A DNA stretch of 64,000 bases from Parachryseolinea silvisoli (GTDB lineage: Bacteria; Bacteroidota; Bacteroidia; Cytophagales; Cyclobacteriaceae), in assembly GCF_021190955.1 (NCBI RefSeq), contig NZ_JAIOAO010000006.1:310001-374000 (forward strand), written 5' to 3'. Shown here piece by piece: positions 7,716 through 16,858 of the stretch (positions within the stretch are counted from its first letter, which is position 1; every line of letters starts with the position of its first letter). The notes below the pieces were generated by a model. The model was given only the letters and a program-made list of their open reading frames with translations, searched no databases and was not told the origin of the DNA. The position numbers and the translations under genes were made by a program.

Positions 7716-9484
7716 CGGCACAAAAACTGCATATTACCTGCGCCATGATCCTCTCCATGGCACTCTTCGCCTCAGGCGACATCATGGCGCAGCGTAAAAA
7801 AAAGAACGGCGGGGAGGAACAGGCATCCGGCATCAAGCTCCGCGAGGCAGAGTTTTACTTCACCGAAGGTGAAAAGTTCTTCATCCTGGAGGATTATGCC
7901 AAGGCCCTCCTCTATTACCAGCGCACGCTCGAAATCACCCCCGACAATGCCACCGTGCACTATAAAGTGGCTGAGGTGCTCGCCCAAAGCAACCGGCAGG
8001 AAGACCTCCTTCGGGCCTCTCTCAGCATTGAAAGCGCGCTGAAGCTCGAAAAGAAAAATAAATATTTTTACCTGCTCGCGGCCAATATCTATAGCAGCCT
8101 GACCCGCTTTGACAAAGCCGCCGAAGCCTACGAAAACCTGATCAAAGAAGTACCCGATACCGAAGAGTACTTTTATGACCTCGCCGCCGTTTATCAGTAC
8201 GCCAACCGCTTTGAGGACGCCATCAAGACTTACAATCGCGCCGAGGCCGTATTGGGCGTAACCGAAATATCGTCGGTACAGAAACAACGTCTGTACCTGC
8301 AACAAGGCAAGATCAAAGAAGCCCTGGCGGAAGGTGAAAAACTAATCACCGCCTTTCCTGGAGAAGAGCGCTATAGCATGGGCTTTGCCGAGCTGTTGGC
8401 CCAGAAGAATCTGCGCGATGAGGCCATTCAGCACCTCGAAAAATTCATCGCCCAGAACCCCGACGCCGGCAATGCCAAAATGCTCCTGGCCGGCTTCTAC
8501 CGCGACGCACAGCAGGAGGCCAAAGCCCGCCCGTTGTTGCTCAGCCTGTTTGACGACCCGAGCGTAGAGATTGGCAGCAAGCTGATCGTCATGGGCACCT
8601 ATAACGCCGAAATCAACCAACGCAAGTCCCGTACAGGTGAGACCGATGCCGACCTTGTGTCGTATGCCTTCTCGCTCTTTGAGAAGCTCGAAAAAAATTA
8701 CCCCACCGAGTCGGGTGTACACATTGTCGGGGGCGACCTGAACCTGGCGGTCGGCAAAGCCCGCGATGCCCAGAAAGAATACCTCAAAGCCATCGAGCTG
8801 GGTGACGTGAACTTCGAAGTGTGGGAGAACCTGCTGTACCTCGAAACACAGCTCGACCAGTGGGACGCCGTTATCCGTCACGCCGACCAGGCGTTGGAAA
8901 TATTCCCGAACCAGGCGATGATCCATTACTTCAGTGGCAACGCCCACATTCGCAAGCGTCACTATCCGGAAGCCATCGCTGCCCTACAACAGTCCAAGCG
9001 GCTGTCTGCTTCTAACCCCGCCGTACTGTCAGACATCAACGGCCTGCTCGGTGATGCCTACCACGCCGCCCGGGAATATGACAAGTCTGACAAGGCCTAC
9101 GAAGAAGCCCTGCTGCTGACCCCCGAGAACAGTACGGTGCTGAACAACTATAGCTACTACCTTTCCTTGCGGAAAGTCAACCTGGAGAAGGCCGAAAAAA
9201 TGGCGTCTCTCCTCATAAAGAATAATCCGGAAAATGCCACCTTTCTGGATACGTACGCCTGGGTGTTGTATGTTCGTGGCAAATTTAAAGATGCCCGCAA
9301 AGCCATCGAGCGCGCCATTGAAACCGGCAAAGCGACGGCAACACACTTCGAGCACTACGGCGACATCCTGTTCCAGCTGGGGGATGTGAATGGCGCTGTG
9401 CAGCAGTGGGAGAAGGCCCGGGGCATGAATGCGGACAGCGAAATATTAAATAAGAAAATAGCGAATAGAAAAATCTATGAATAG
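7712..9484 (+). CDS. Secreted TPR-repeat protein
   Basis: Starts with GTG at 7712 inside the stop of the preceding gene (GTGA overlap); an ATG at 7745 is the alternative. The N-terminus is hydrophobic and ends MAQRKKK, a signal peptide cleaved probably after MAQ. The rest of its 590 residues is a chain of about a dozen or more TPR units (for example AKALLYYQRTLEITPDNATVHYK and VNLEKAEKMASLLIKNNPENATFL, each cited only in part here as the A-x-x-x-Y and P-x-N-A signatures). It should be a periplasmic or outer-membrane scaffold. It overlaps the DUF4292 lipoprotein gene by 8 bp and is followed by an EnvC-like gene, suggesting a joint cell-envelope role. Confidence 0.82.
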   Translation: MTAQKLHITCAMILSMALFASGDIMAQRKKKNGGEEQASGIKLREAEFYFTEGEKFFILEDYAKALLYYQRTLEITPDNATVHYKVAEVLAQSNRQEDLLRASLSIESALKLEKKNKYFYLLAANIYSSLTRFDKAAEAYENLIKEVPDTEEYFYDLAAVYQYANRFEDAIKTYNRAEAVLGVTEISSVQKQRLYLQQGKIKEALAEGEKLITAFPGEERYSMGFAELLAQKNLRDEAIQHLEKFIAQNPDAGNAKMLLAGFYRDAQQEAKARPLLLSLFDDPSVEIGSKLIVMGTYNAEINQRKSRTGETDADLVSYAFSLFEKLEKNYPTESGVHIVGGDLNLAVGKARDAQKEYLKAIELGDVNFEVWENLLYLETQLDQWDAVIRHADQALEIFPNQAMIHYFSGNAHIRKRHYPEAIAALQQSKRLSASNPAVLSDINGLLGDAYHAAREYDKSDKAYEEALLLTPENSTVLNNYSYYLSLRKVNLEKAEKMASLLIKNNPENATFLDTYAWVLYVRGKFKDARKAIERAIETGKATATHFEHYGDILFQLGDVNGAVQQWEKARGMNADSEILNKKIANRKIYE

Positions 9485-10232
9485 ATACCTTAGGTTTTGG
9501 CTTTTCGGCTTGGCGCTTGTGGCCATGGCCTGTAGCAAAAAAGCCGTCAGCACGATACCCGCCGGCCCCGCCAAACCCAATCTGAACATTGAAGAGATCG
9601 AGTTTGAATACATGCAAGGCAAAGCACGCATGGTGCTGCGCGATGCCAACAAAGAACGGGAGGTGAAGACCAACATCCGCATTCGCAAAGACAGCGTCAT
9701 CTGGATGACCTTCTCCGTCATTGGTGTGCAGGGCGGCAAGGCTTTGATCAACAAAGACTCGATCACCATCGTCTCCAACCTCGACAAAGAATACTATGTG
9801 TTTGAATATCCCGAACTTTCCAAACGGTATAATTTCGAGATCAACTACAACGTTATACAGGAAGCGATGCTGGGCAACCTCATTCTGCCACGCAACGACG
9901 CCGATGATATTTCCCAGGAGTCGTCGTTCTTTTTGCTTAAGCAACAAACCGGCGACATCACGGTGAGCAACTATGTAAACGCGGCCAGCATGAAGATCGA
10001 AAAGGTAGAAATGAAGGAAGCCACCAATAACAATTCACTCACCCTGAACTATTCCAACTTCCAGCCGGTGGGCAATAAGCTCTTTCCTTACAACGGCACC
10101 ATAAACCTCTTCTACAAAACGCTGAGCGGCGTCCTGAACACCACCATCATCTTCGAGTATAACAAAGCCGAAGTCGGTGGCAAAGAATTAAAATTCCCGT
10201 TTAACATACCCAAGAAGTATGCCCGCAGGTAA
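9477..10232 (+). CDS. DUF4292 family lipoprotein (LolA/LolB-like fold)
   Basis: A 251-residue protein with a lipoprotein signal: MNRYLRFWLFGLALVAMAC, with lipidated Cys at 19. The body is beta-rich with repeated short strands (ARMVLRDANKEREVKTNIRI and so on) and matches the DUF4292 family of Bacteroidota, which is related to the periplasmic lipoprotein carriers. The role in transport or assembly of lipoproteins or envelope glycans is inferred from the fold. The start overlaps the TPR gene by 8 bp, and its end overlaps the EnvC-like gene by 14 bp, so the three products are expected in fixed ratio. Confidence 0.8.
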   Translation: MNRYLRFWLFGLALVAMACSKKAVSTIPAGPAKPNLNIEEIEFEYMQGKARMVLRDANKEREVKTNIRIRKDSVIWMTFSVIGVQGGKALINKDSITIVSNLDKEYYVFEYPELSKRYNFEINYNVIQEAMLGNLILPRNDADDISQESSFFLLKQQTGDITVSNYVNAASMKIEKVEMKEATNNNSLTLNYSNFQPVGNKLFPYNGTINLFYKTLSGVLNTTIIFEYNKAEVGGKELKFPFNIPKKYARR

Positions 10233-11406
10233 GGCGCTATTACTTGTTGTTCTACTGTCGGCCGGTTGTCTCCCCCTGTATGCGCAAAAAAACAAAACGC
10301 AGCTTCAGAAGGAGAAACAGCAAAACCTGGAAAAAATAAAAGAAACCGAAAAGATCCTTACGGAGACATCGACGAAGAAGAAAAACTCCATTGGTGAGTT
10401 GAATGCTGTAAACCAGCGCATCACCGAGCAGGAGGGGCTTGTCAATTCCATCAAAGGAGAAGTTCGCCTGCTCGACGGCGAGATAGGCGAAAACAATGAT
10501 ATCATCCGGGCGCTGGAAGACGACCTGACCAAGCTCAAAAAAGAATATTCCAAAATGCTGTACGCCGCCCAGAAGGCACAGAACAGCACAACCCGCCTTA
10601 CCTTCCTTTTCTCGTCGGAGTCTTTTGACCAGCTCATCATGCGCATGCGGTACATGGATCAATATTCCGAAACGCGCAAGCTGCAAGCCCAGGAGATCGC
10701 CAAAGTGCAGGAAGCCCTCGGCGGCCAGGTGCGCGAGATCGAAGGCCGCCGTACAGAAAAAAATAAGCTCCTGCTGGAGGAAGAGCGCGAGAACGAAAAT
10801 CTGGCCGACCTGCGCAAAAAGCAGAACACCATCGTCAAGTCGCTCGAAAAAGAAGAAAAGAAACTGCGCAAAGACATTGCCGCCACCAAAAAGGCCGTTG
10901 CTGAGCTGGAAAAGCTCATCGAAAACATTATTGCCGAAGAATTGGCCCGTGAATCACGCTCGACCAAAAAGCATAGCGAGGCGGCCGTGGCCCTCTCCTC
11001 GTCCTTTGAAAACAACAAAAACAAATTCCCCTGGCCCTGCTCGGGCTTTGTGTCGCAAAAGTTCGGGCGGCAAAACCACGCCGTCATCAAGGGCATCATT
11101 GTTCAGAACAATGGCGTGAACATTCAGACCAAGGAAGACGAGAAGGTAAAAAGCATTTTTGAGGGCGAAGTGACCCGTGTAGCTTTTATCCAGACCATGG
11201 GCAGCTCGGTCATTATTAAACACGGTGAGTACTTTACGGTATATGCCGGCCTGAAAGAGGTTTTTGTGCGTACTGGCCAAAAGATCACCACCAACCAGGA
11301 AATCGGGCGGGTGTTTTCCAACACCGACGGGACGTCGGAGTTGCGGTTCCAGATCTTTAAAGGCACGACCCCCCTCGACCCCCAGGGATGGTTACGGAAC
11401 ATGTAA
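10219..11406 (+). CDS. EnvC-like murein hydrolase activator (coiled coil plus degenerate LytM/M23 domain)
   Basis: A 395-residue protein with a signal peptide (ends LPLYAQ). Residues about 25-250 are a long coiled coil rich in K/E/Q. Residues about 275-393 are an M23/LytM domain, beginning FPWPCSGFVSQKFG. The zinc ligands are missing: the usual HxGxDI reads NNGVNI and the YAHL region reads YAGL. It is therefore unlikely to cut peptidoglycan. Known EnvC/NlpD proteins with such dead LytM domains activate amidases at the division septum; that function is assigned by analogy. It is the last gene of the overlapping TPR/DUF4292 set. Confidence 0.85.
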   Translation: MPAGKALLLVVLLSAGCLPLYAQKNKTQLQKEKQQNLEKIKETEKILTETSTKKKNSIGELNAVNQRITEQEGLVNSIKGEVRLLDGEIGENNDIIRALEDDLTKLKKEYSKMLYAAQKAQNSTTRLTFLFSSESFDQLIMRMRYMDQYSETRKLQAQEIAKVQEALGGQVREIEGRRTEKNKLLLEEERENENLADLRKKQNTIVKSLEKEEKKLRKDIAATKKAVAELEKLIENIIAEELARESRSTKKHSEAAVALSSSFENNKNKFPWPCSGFVSQKFGRQNHAVIKGIIVQNNGVNIQTKEDEKVKSIFEGEVTRVAFIQTMGSSVIIKHGEYFTVYAGLKEVFVRTGQKITTNQEIGRVFSNTDGTSELRFQIFKGTTPLDPQGWLRNM

Positions 11407-11468
11407 GAAAAAGCGTTTTTTAATACTTGCCGCCGGCCTCCACGGGCCGCCTCCCACATCCATATTCG

Positions 11469-11499
11469 TTTGACGGTAATCTTTTTTGGTCTACTTTTG
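11469..11499 (+). promoter_or_regulatory. Predicted Bacteroidota promoter of tatA-gatA-mltD
   Basis: A TTTG (-33 element, 11469-11472) is followed after 19 bp by TACTTTTG (11492-11499), an exact match to the TAnnTTTG -7 consensus of the Bacteroidota primary sigma factor. It lies 23 bp before the tatA start. Confidence 0.6.
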
Positions 11500-11522
11500 T
11501 CATGTATTTAAAATATTAAGCC

Positions 11523-11726
11523 ATGAAAGCTATCATATTGTTTCTCAGTGGGGTTGGTTTCCAGGAAATTCTGCTCATCGGCCTTTTTGTACTGGTGTTC
11601 TTTGGCGCCAAAAAAATTCCTGAATTCATGAAGGGTCTTGGAAAGGGCGTGAAAGAATTTAAGAGTGCCGTAAACGATGTTAAGAAAGACGTCGAGGAAG
11701 CAGGCAAAATCGAAGAAGGTAAATAG
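11523..11726 (+). CDS. tatA: Twin-arginine translocase subunit TatA/TatE
   Basis: A 67-residue protein with the classical TatA layout: a short hydrophobic helix at residues 3-22, a FGAKKIPEF hinge (27-35; F27-G28 are the signature residues) and an amphipathic helix [16 protein letters not shown] charged C-terminal tail follows. TatA oligomers form the pore that exports folded proteins with RR signal peptides. No tatC lies next to it. The gatA gene starts 2 bp after its stop, so it shares a transcript with an unrelated translation enzyme. Confidence 0.9.
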   Translation: MKAIILFLSGVGFQEILLIGLFVLVFFGAKKIPEFMKGLGKGVKEFKSAVNDVKKDVEEAGKIEEGK

Positions 11727-11728
11727 TC

Positions 11729-13159
11729 TTGAAAACGTACGCTACATTTCGCGAGATACAGCACGATCTGCAGCGCGGCGCCATCACCAGCATCGAGCTG
11801 GTTCGTCATCATCTGGATAACATCCGGAAGAAAGCGCACCTCAATGCATTTTTGAGCGTGTACGAAGAAGAAGCGCTTCTTCAGGCCGCGGCAGTCGACA
11901 AGAAAATCAAAGAAGGCAACGCTGGTAAACTAGCGGGCCTCGTGGTGGGCCTGAAAGATGTCCTTGCCTATAAAGACCATCCACTGCAGGGCGCCAGCCG
12001 GGTGTTGGATGGTTTTATTTCTCAATTTAACGGTACCGCCGTACAACGCCTGCTGGACGAAGACGCCATCATCATCGGTCGTCAAAACTGCGACGAATTT
12101 GCGATGGGCTCTTCCAACGAGAACTCTGCCTTTGGCCCCGTGTTGAACGATGCCGACAATACCCGTGTACCGGGTGGATCGTCGGGTGGTTCAGCGGTTG
12201 CCGTTCAGGCCGATATGTGCCAGGTATCCATTGGTTCTGATACCGGCGGCTCCGTACGTCAGCCTGCAGCCTTTTGTGGCCTGGTAGGCCTCAAGCCCAC
12301 CTACTCCCGCATTTCCCGCTACGGTTTGGCCGCGTACGCCTCGTCCTTCGACTGTATTGGCATCTTTGGCAAATCAGTAGAAGACGTAGCCCTGGTACTG
12401 GAAGTCATTGCCGGCGCCGACGATGTCGACAGCACGGTGTCCCAACTACCCGTACCGTCTTATTCCGCCGAGCTTACGGCATCTAATGGCAAGCCTTACA
12501 AGGTAGCCTACGTGCGCGAGATCGACGGCGGCGAAGGGCTGCAACCCGAGATCCGCGATGCCATTGTCGCGAAGCTCGACCAGCTTCGTGCCGCAGGACA
12601 CTCGGTAGAAGTGATCGATTTCCCGCTGCAAGAATACGTACTGCCTACTTATTACATCCTGGCTACCGCCGAAGCAAGCTCTAACCTGTCGCGCTATGAC
12701 GGCGTGCGGTATGGCTATCGCAGCGCCGGCGCCACCGACCTGAGCTCACTTTATAAGAAGAGCCGGTCAGAAGGATTTGGTAAAGAAGTACAGCGACGCA
12801 TTCTGCTCGGCACCTTTGTACTGAGCGCGAGCTATTACGATGCATACTATACCAAGGCGCAGAAAGTACGCCGCATCATTCGCGAAAAAACAAAAGAGCT
12901 GCTGCGTCAGTATGACTTCATCGTCATGCCTATTACGCCAACGACAGCCTTCAAATTAGGCGAGCACACCGATAATCCGTTAGAGATGTACTTGGCGGAT
13001 CTTTTTTCCGTTCAAGCTAATGTGGCCGGTGTACCCGCCATTGCCGTGCCATGTGGCAACGACAACCAGGGCCTGCCCATGGGCTTGCAAGTCATTGCCG
13101 ACGACTTCGAAGAATCGAAGCTTTTACATTTTTCAAACGCATTACTGAAAATGAATTGA
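11729..13159 (+). CDS. gatA: Asp-tRNA(Asn)/Glu-tRNA(Gln) amidotransferase subunit A
   Basis: Part of the GatCAB complex that converts mischarged Glu-tRNA(Gln) or Asp-tRNA(Asn) to Gln- or Asn-tRNA; GatA releases ammonia from glutamine. The amidase triad is visible: K76 in VGLKDVL, S151 in PGGSSGGSAVAV and S175 in DTGGSVRQPA, matching K79/S154/S178 of the Staphylococcus enzyme. The protein is 476 residues, normal for GatA. The start is a TTG at 11729, 2 bp after tatA; the residues after it (MKTYATFREIQHDL) fit the family start. gatB and gatC are not in the window. Confidence 0.92.
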   Translation: MKTYATFREIQHDLQRGAITSIELVRHHLDNIRKKAHLNAFLSVYEEEALLQAAAVDKKIKEGNAGKLAGLVVGLKDVLAYKDHPLQGASRVLDGFISQFNGTAVQRLLDEDAIIIGRQNCDEFAMGSSNENSAFGPVLNDADNTRVPGGSSGGSAVAVQADMCQVSIGSDTGGSVRQPAAFCGLVGLKPTYSRISRYGLAAYASSFDCIGIFGKSVEDVALVLEVIAGADDVDSTVSQLPVPSYSAELTASNGKPYKVAYVREIDGGEGLQPEIRDAIVAKLDQLRAAGHSVEVIDFPLQEYVLPTYYILATAEASSNLSRYDGVRYGYRSAGATDLSSLYKKSRSEGFGKEVQRRILLGTFVLSASYYDAYYTKAQKVRRIIREKTKELLRQYDFIVMPITPTTAFKLGEHTDNPLEMYLADLFSVQANVAGVPAIAVPCGNDNQGLPMGLQVIADDFEESKLLHFSNALLKMN

Positions 13160-13160
13160 G

Positions 13161-14627
13161 ATGAGGAAACCCATTCTCTTGACAGCCATCATACTTTTTT
13201 CAACCGCAGCAGTGGCCCAGGTAGCACCGAAGGTCCGTGTTGATTCGGTTGTGGTGGATTCTCTGGAGGTAGCCGTAGCAGAAGAGGAAATGCTGTATAA
13301 AGAAGATACAGCAGACTACGAATACTTCGCCCTGCCCACGGAGATCGAATACGTACCCGGCGACGACGACCCGCGACTGGTAGCCGACCGCCTGGCCTGT
13401 ATTGATACCAAGATGAACCTGGTCTATAACGACCGCATCCACGCCTTCATTAACTACTTCACGGTAAGAGACCGTGAGTATACCAAGATGGTGATGCGTC
13501 GGCGCAACCTCTACTTCCCCATCTTTGAAAAATATCTGAAGCAATACGGCCTGCCCGAAGAGCTCAAGTATCTGTCGATTATAGAGTCTGGTCTTAACCC
13601 CCGCGCGATATCCCGTGCACGGGCTGTGGGGCTCTGGCAGTTCATGTCGGGTACGGGCAAATACTACGGCCTGCACAACGACTGGTTCATCGACGAGCGT
13701 ATGGATCCAGAGAAGTCAACCGACGCTGCCTGCCGCTACCTGCGCGATCTGTACAATATGTTCCATGACTGGGAGATGGCCCTGGCCGCTTACAACACGG
13801 GCCCCGGCAACGTAAAGCGTGCCATTCGCCGCTCGGGCTACAAACGTACCTTCTGGGAGATCTATCCCAACCTGCCGCGCGAGACCCGTTCATACGTGCC
13901 GCAGTTCGTGGCCATTACCTATACCATGAACTACCTGGATGAGCACAACTTCTTCGACGAAGGTGAAGAAATGCTCGTAGTATCGGACACTATCCGCACC
14001 AAGAAATTTCTGCACTTCGATACGTTCGCAGGCTTGACAAACACCTGTGTCGATGATCTGCAACGGCTTAATCCGTCTATCCAGCACAACGCGATGCCGG
14101 AGACAGGCAAGCCCTACGTCGTATACATACCGCGCGAGGCCAAGGTTGTACTCGACAGCAATCGCCTGGCCATTCTCGACTCTGCCTCGAAGACCGGCCG
14201 TAAAGAACTGGAAGTGCTGGCGCGCAACACCGAAGGCAGCACCTATGGTCGCGACCGCATTGTATACAAAGTGCGCAGTGGCGATGTACTGGGCTCGATT
14301 GCCATCCGCCACGGTGTACGTGTCACCGACCTCAAGAAGTGGAACAAACTGCGTGGCAACAACATCCATGTAGGCCAACGCCTCAACATCTGGCAGCGTG
14401 GCAGCAGAGGCGCAAAAAGCACCGCCAGCACCACCATGATGGCGTCTGCAAAATCGACATCACCCGCACCCATCCCCGACTCGAAAATATATGTCGTACA
14501 GCCGGGCGATACCCTGTGGCACATCTCGCAGAAGTTTGAAGGCCTTTCGGTTGATAAGATCAAGTCCCTCAACAACCTCAGCAACACAAAACTGCAGCCC
14601 GGTCAGAAACTCATCATCGGGATGTAA
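13161..14627 (+). CDS. MltD-type membrane-bound lytic murein transglycosylase with two LysM domains
   Basis: A 488-residue secreted enzyme that cuts the MurNAc-GlcNAc bond of peptidoglycan to form 1,6-anhydro-MurNAc. The signal peptide is residues 1-20 (ends VAQ). The SLT domain covers about 110-270, with catalytic E142 in IIESGLNPRA, followed by GLWQFM at 157-162 and AAYNTGPGNV near 213-222, all hallmarks of family 1 transglycosylases. Two LysM peptidoglycan-binding domains follow at about 370-413 and 442-487 (VRSGDVLGSI; VQPGDTLWHI). It starts 1 bp after the gatA stop. A strong terminator hairpin lies just behind it. Confidence 0.92.
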   Translation: MRKPILLTAIILFSTAAVAQVAPKVRVDSVVVDSLEVAVAEEEMLYKEDTADYEYFALPTEIEYVPGDDDPRLVADRLACIDTKMNLVYNDRIHAFINYFTVRDREYTKMVMRRRNLYFPIFEKYLKQYGLPEELKYLSIIESGLNPRAISRARAVGLWQFMSGTGKYYGLHNDWFIDERMDPEKSTDAACRYLRDLYNMFHDWEMALAAYNTGPGNVKRAIRRSGYKRTFWEIYPNLPRETRSYVPQFVAITYTMNYLDEHNFFDEGEEMLVVSDTIRTKKFLHFDTFAGLTNTCVDDLQRLNPSIQHNAMPETGKPYVVYIPREAKVVLDSNRLAILDSASKTGRKELEVLARNTEGSTYGRDRIVYKVRSGDVLGSIAIRHGVRVTDLKKWNKLRGNNIHVGQRLNIWQRGSRGAKSTASTTMMASAKSTSPAPIPDSKIYVVQPGDTLWHISQKFEGLSVDKIKSLNNLSNTKLQPGQKLIIGM

Positions 14628-14644
14628 TTCATACCAACCAACAT

Positions 14645-14684
14645 AAAACAAAACAGCCTCGCACATGCGGGGCTGTTTTGTTTT
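14645..14684. terminator. Bidirectional terminator between mltD and the GWxTD gene
   Basis: An imperfect 18-19-bp stem runs from AAAACAAAACAGCC to GGCTGTTTTGTTTT, with one G-U pair and a 2-4-nt loop. A and T tracts at the two feet suit intrinsic termination on both strands. It touches the stop codon of the leftward GWxTD gene. Confidence 0.88.
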
Positions 14685-15840
14685 ACATCCGGGCGTTGCG
14701 CCAGAGGTCGATCACTTCGTACCAGGTGTTCCGGTATTTCTTCTCCCGTATCAACACATAATTCTCGGGGTCAAACAAAGTCGGCGACTTCGAAAAGCTG
14801 AAGGAGGTTTTGAACATGCTGTTGCTGTAATACCACACCTCGCGGTCGGAAAACTTAAAGACCTCGTCAGGTTGACCAAAGACGATATAGATCATACCCC
14901 GGTCGGTCTTCCATCCTTCTTTATAGGACGAGAAATATTGATTGGCCAGCTCTACCTTTCGGAAATAGCTCCGCATAAAGCCCTTGGCGCGCTCGGCGTC
15001 GCCGGTAATGCCCAGGATCACTTTGTCAAAAGCTTTCTTGTCGCCCTTGGCTTGTTTAATGCGATCAAACTCAGCCTGTGTGCACACGTAGATAAGCGGG
15101 TCTGCCAGGTTCTGGATTTTCGCATAGCGCGGATAGTCTTCGGCAACGCGGAAGGTATAGCCTTCGGCCGAGCTCGTGTCTTGCTGTACGAGGTACAGGC
15201 CCCGTTGCGTGAAGGTGATGGTCTGGCCGGCGGGGACAGAGAATATCGAATCTATTTGCAATCGTGACTTGACACGGCCCAGCGTTTCTGAAAAGGCCGG
15301 TGCAGAGGCAGGAAAGTCGTCGCGATAGAACGATAGCGTCTGCGTCGCGCCCGTGAAAGTATAGGGACGTGCAACGTAAGCATAAGATTGCAGCACGGGG
15401 GTATTACCGGCATACAACAAGCCATTCACCGGATATTTCGGGTCCAGCACCCGGAAAAAATACCAGGCACGCTTCAGCGCCTTATGGACCACTTTGGCTA
15501 CCAGCACTTGCGGAACAGCCAGGGACGGCGGTGCTACCACACCGGTGAGTGCATGGCCTTTACTGTCGCTGCCGGCACTGTCATATTGGAATACTTTACC
15601 TTCCTTCTCGCTCAGGGAGGTACGCGTCTCCCATTGAATGGAATAGTCCGCGGCCGTAGCCGACGTGTCGCGTATCTGCAGCGTATAGTACACCTGCCAC
15701 CCCGACGGTTGGCGTACAGGTTTCATATCAAATGTAAAAAGCTCGAGGGGGCTATAATGGTAGCTGAAGTTGATGTCGCGCAGGGCTTGCCCATGCGCCA
15801 CCGGACCTACCAGTAAAAAGAGCAGTAAAAATCGTTTCAT
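14683..15840 (-). CDS. GWxTD domain-containing secreted protein
   Basis: The ATG at 15840 is preferred to one at 15858 because it directly opens a signal peptide (MKRFLLLFLLVGPVAHGQ). The product is 385 residues. Most of it is beta-rich with no recognised domain. The last about 100 residues hold the family's motif YKEGWKTDRGMIYIVFGQ, close to the GWxTD signature, and a conserved tail ending in WYEVIDLWRNARM. Members are found mostly in Bacteroidota and Acidobacteriota; no biochemical function is established. It is convergent with mltD and shares its terminator. Confidence 0.82.
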   Translation of the reverse strand: MKRFLLLFLLVGPVAHGQALRDINFSYHYSPLELFTFDMKPVRQPSGWQVYYTLQIRDTSATAADYSIQWETRTSLSEKEGKVFQYDSAGSDSKGHALTGVVAPPSLAVPQVLVAKVVHKALKRAWYFFRVLDPKYPVNGLLYAGNTPVLQSYAYVARPYTFTGATQTLSFYRDDFPASAPAFSETLGRVKSRLQIDSIFSVPAGQTITFTQRGLYLVQQDTSSAEGYTFRVAEDYPRYAKIQNLADPLIYVCTQAEFDRIKQAKGDKKAFDKVILGITGDAERAKGFMRSYFRKVELANQYFSSYKEGWKTDRGMIYIVFGQPDEVFKFSDREVWYYSNSMFKTSFSFSKSPTLFDPENYVLIREKKYRNTWYEVIDLWRNARM

Positions 15841-15939
15841 TGAGCCTAAAATAAGCATTTTAAAGTACCAGGTTGGGACTGCAATCGACGTTTTCCAAAC
15901 TTTTCAGCCAAGCGGTAAACCCTGGACCCGATTCCTCCT

Positions 15940-15947
15940 TACCTTTG
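15940..15947 (+). promoter_or_regulatory. Predicted -7 promoter element of the methyltransferase gene
   Basis: TACCTTTG matches TAnnTTTG exactly and lies 33 bp before the ATG at 15980. No clear TTTG is found at the expected -33 distance. Its position supports 15980 over more distant upstream starts. Confidence 0.45.
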
Positions 15948-15979
15948 CGCCCCGGCCAGCAGGCCGTAAACGGCAGGAC

Positions 15980-16753
15980 ATGAAGATCTACACCACGGAA
16001 ATTACCAGCGAAGAAATCGCATCCGATAACCCAATCCATCAACGTTTATTTAAGGCCTATGTTGTGGCCAAGGACTATATCCGCGGCCAGGTGCTCGAAG
16101 TAGGCTGCGGCGAAGGCCGTGGCATCGACACCCTGCTGCCCCTGGCCGAAAGTTTCACGGCCGTAGACAAGATCGAACCCGTCATTGCCGGATTGCAACA
16201 ACGCTTTCCAACCGGCAAGTTCATGGCTATGAACATTCCCCCGCTCTCCGGCCTGGCCGACAACACCTACGACAGCATCGTCAGCTTCCAGGTAATCGAG
16301 CACATCCAGGAAGACGCCCTGTTTCTAAAAGAAATACACCGCGTGCTAAAGCCCGGCGGCATCGCCCTGCTGACAACCCCCAACCGCAGCATGTCCCTGT
16401 CACGCAACCCGTGGCACATCCGCGAATACCTGCCCCAAGAATTGGCCAACCTGGCCAAAAAATTCTTCCCGCAGGTAGAAATGAAAGGCATCACGGGGAA
16501 CAAGAAGGTCATGGAGTATCACGAAGAAAACCGCCGCTCGGTTAACCGCATCATGCGCTTCGATATCTTCAACTTGCAGTACCGTCTGCCAGCCTTCATG
16601 CTCCGACTGCCCTACGAAATCCTGAATCGCCGGAACCGAAACAAACTTCAGTCTGCTGATAATACACTGGTCGCGAATATCCATCACGATGACTATATCG
16701 TCGTGGATGACGCTACGAATGCGTTGGATTTGTTGCTGATTGTACGAAAGTAA
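15980..16753 (+). CDS. Class I SAM-dependent methyltransferase
   Basis: A 257-residue cytoplasmic methyltransferase. The SAM-binding motif I is VLEVGCGEGRG at residues 38-48, with the acidic motif II region at TAVDKIEP. SFQVIEHIQ and LKPGGIALLTTPN later in the chain are typical of the UbiE/Methyltransf_11 group. The open frame extends upstream to 15770, but that part would cross the opposite gene and precede the -7 element, so the ATG at 15980 is chosen. The substrate is unknown. The C-terminal part, from about residue 150, is specific to this protein and has no recognised motif. Confidence 0.82.
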   Translation: MKIYTTEITSEEIASDNPIHQRLFKAYVVAKDYIRGQVLEVGCGEGRGIDTLLPLAESFTAVDKIEPVIAGLQQRFPTGKFMAMNIPPLSGLADNTYDSIVSFQVIEHIQEDALFLKEIHRVLKPGGIALLTTPNRSMSLSRNPWHIREYLPQELANLAKKFFPQVEMKGITGNKKVMEYHEENRRSVNRIMRFDIFNLQYRLPAFMLRLPYEILNRRNRNKLQSADNTLVANIHHDDYIVVDDATNALDLLLIVRK

Positions 16754-16819
16754 GTAGCTGTCGCAAAAGGCTAAGGCATTAACGGCTGGCGCAAGTATGC
16801 TGTCTCCAGACTGCAGTAT

Positions 16820-16833
16820 GCCCCGCAAGGGGC
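16820..16833. terminator. Short GC hairpin between convergent genes
   Basis: GCCCC / GGGGC with a GCAA tetraloop lies between the methyltransferase stop (16753) and the leftward stop at 16859. The stem is short and lacks a T-run, so a terminator role is only plausible. Confidence 0.35.
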
Positions 16834-16858
16834 GTAGCTTTAGCAAAACCACGGCACA

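Noticed and set aside
10219-11406. Active M23 endopeptidase
   Set aside because: Zinc-binding residues are replaced (NNGVN and YAGL), so an activator role fits better.
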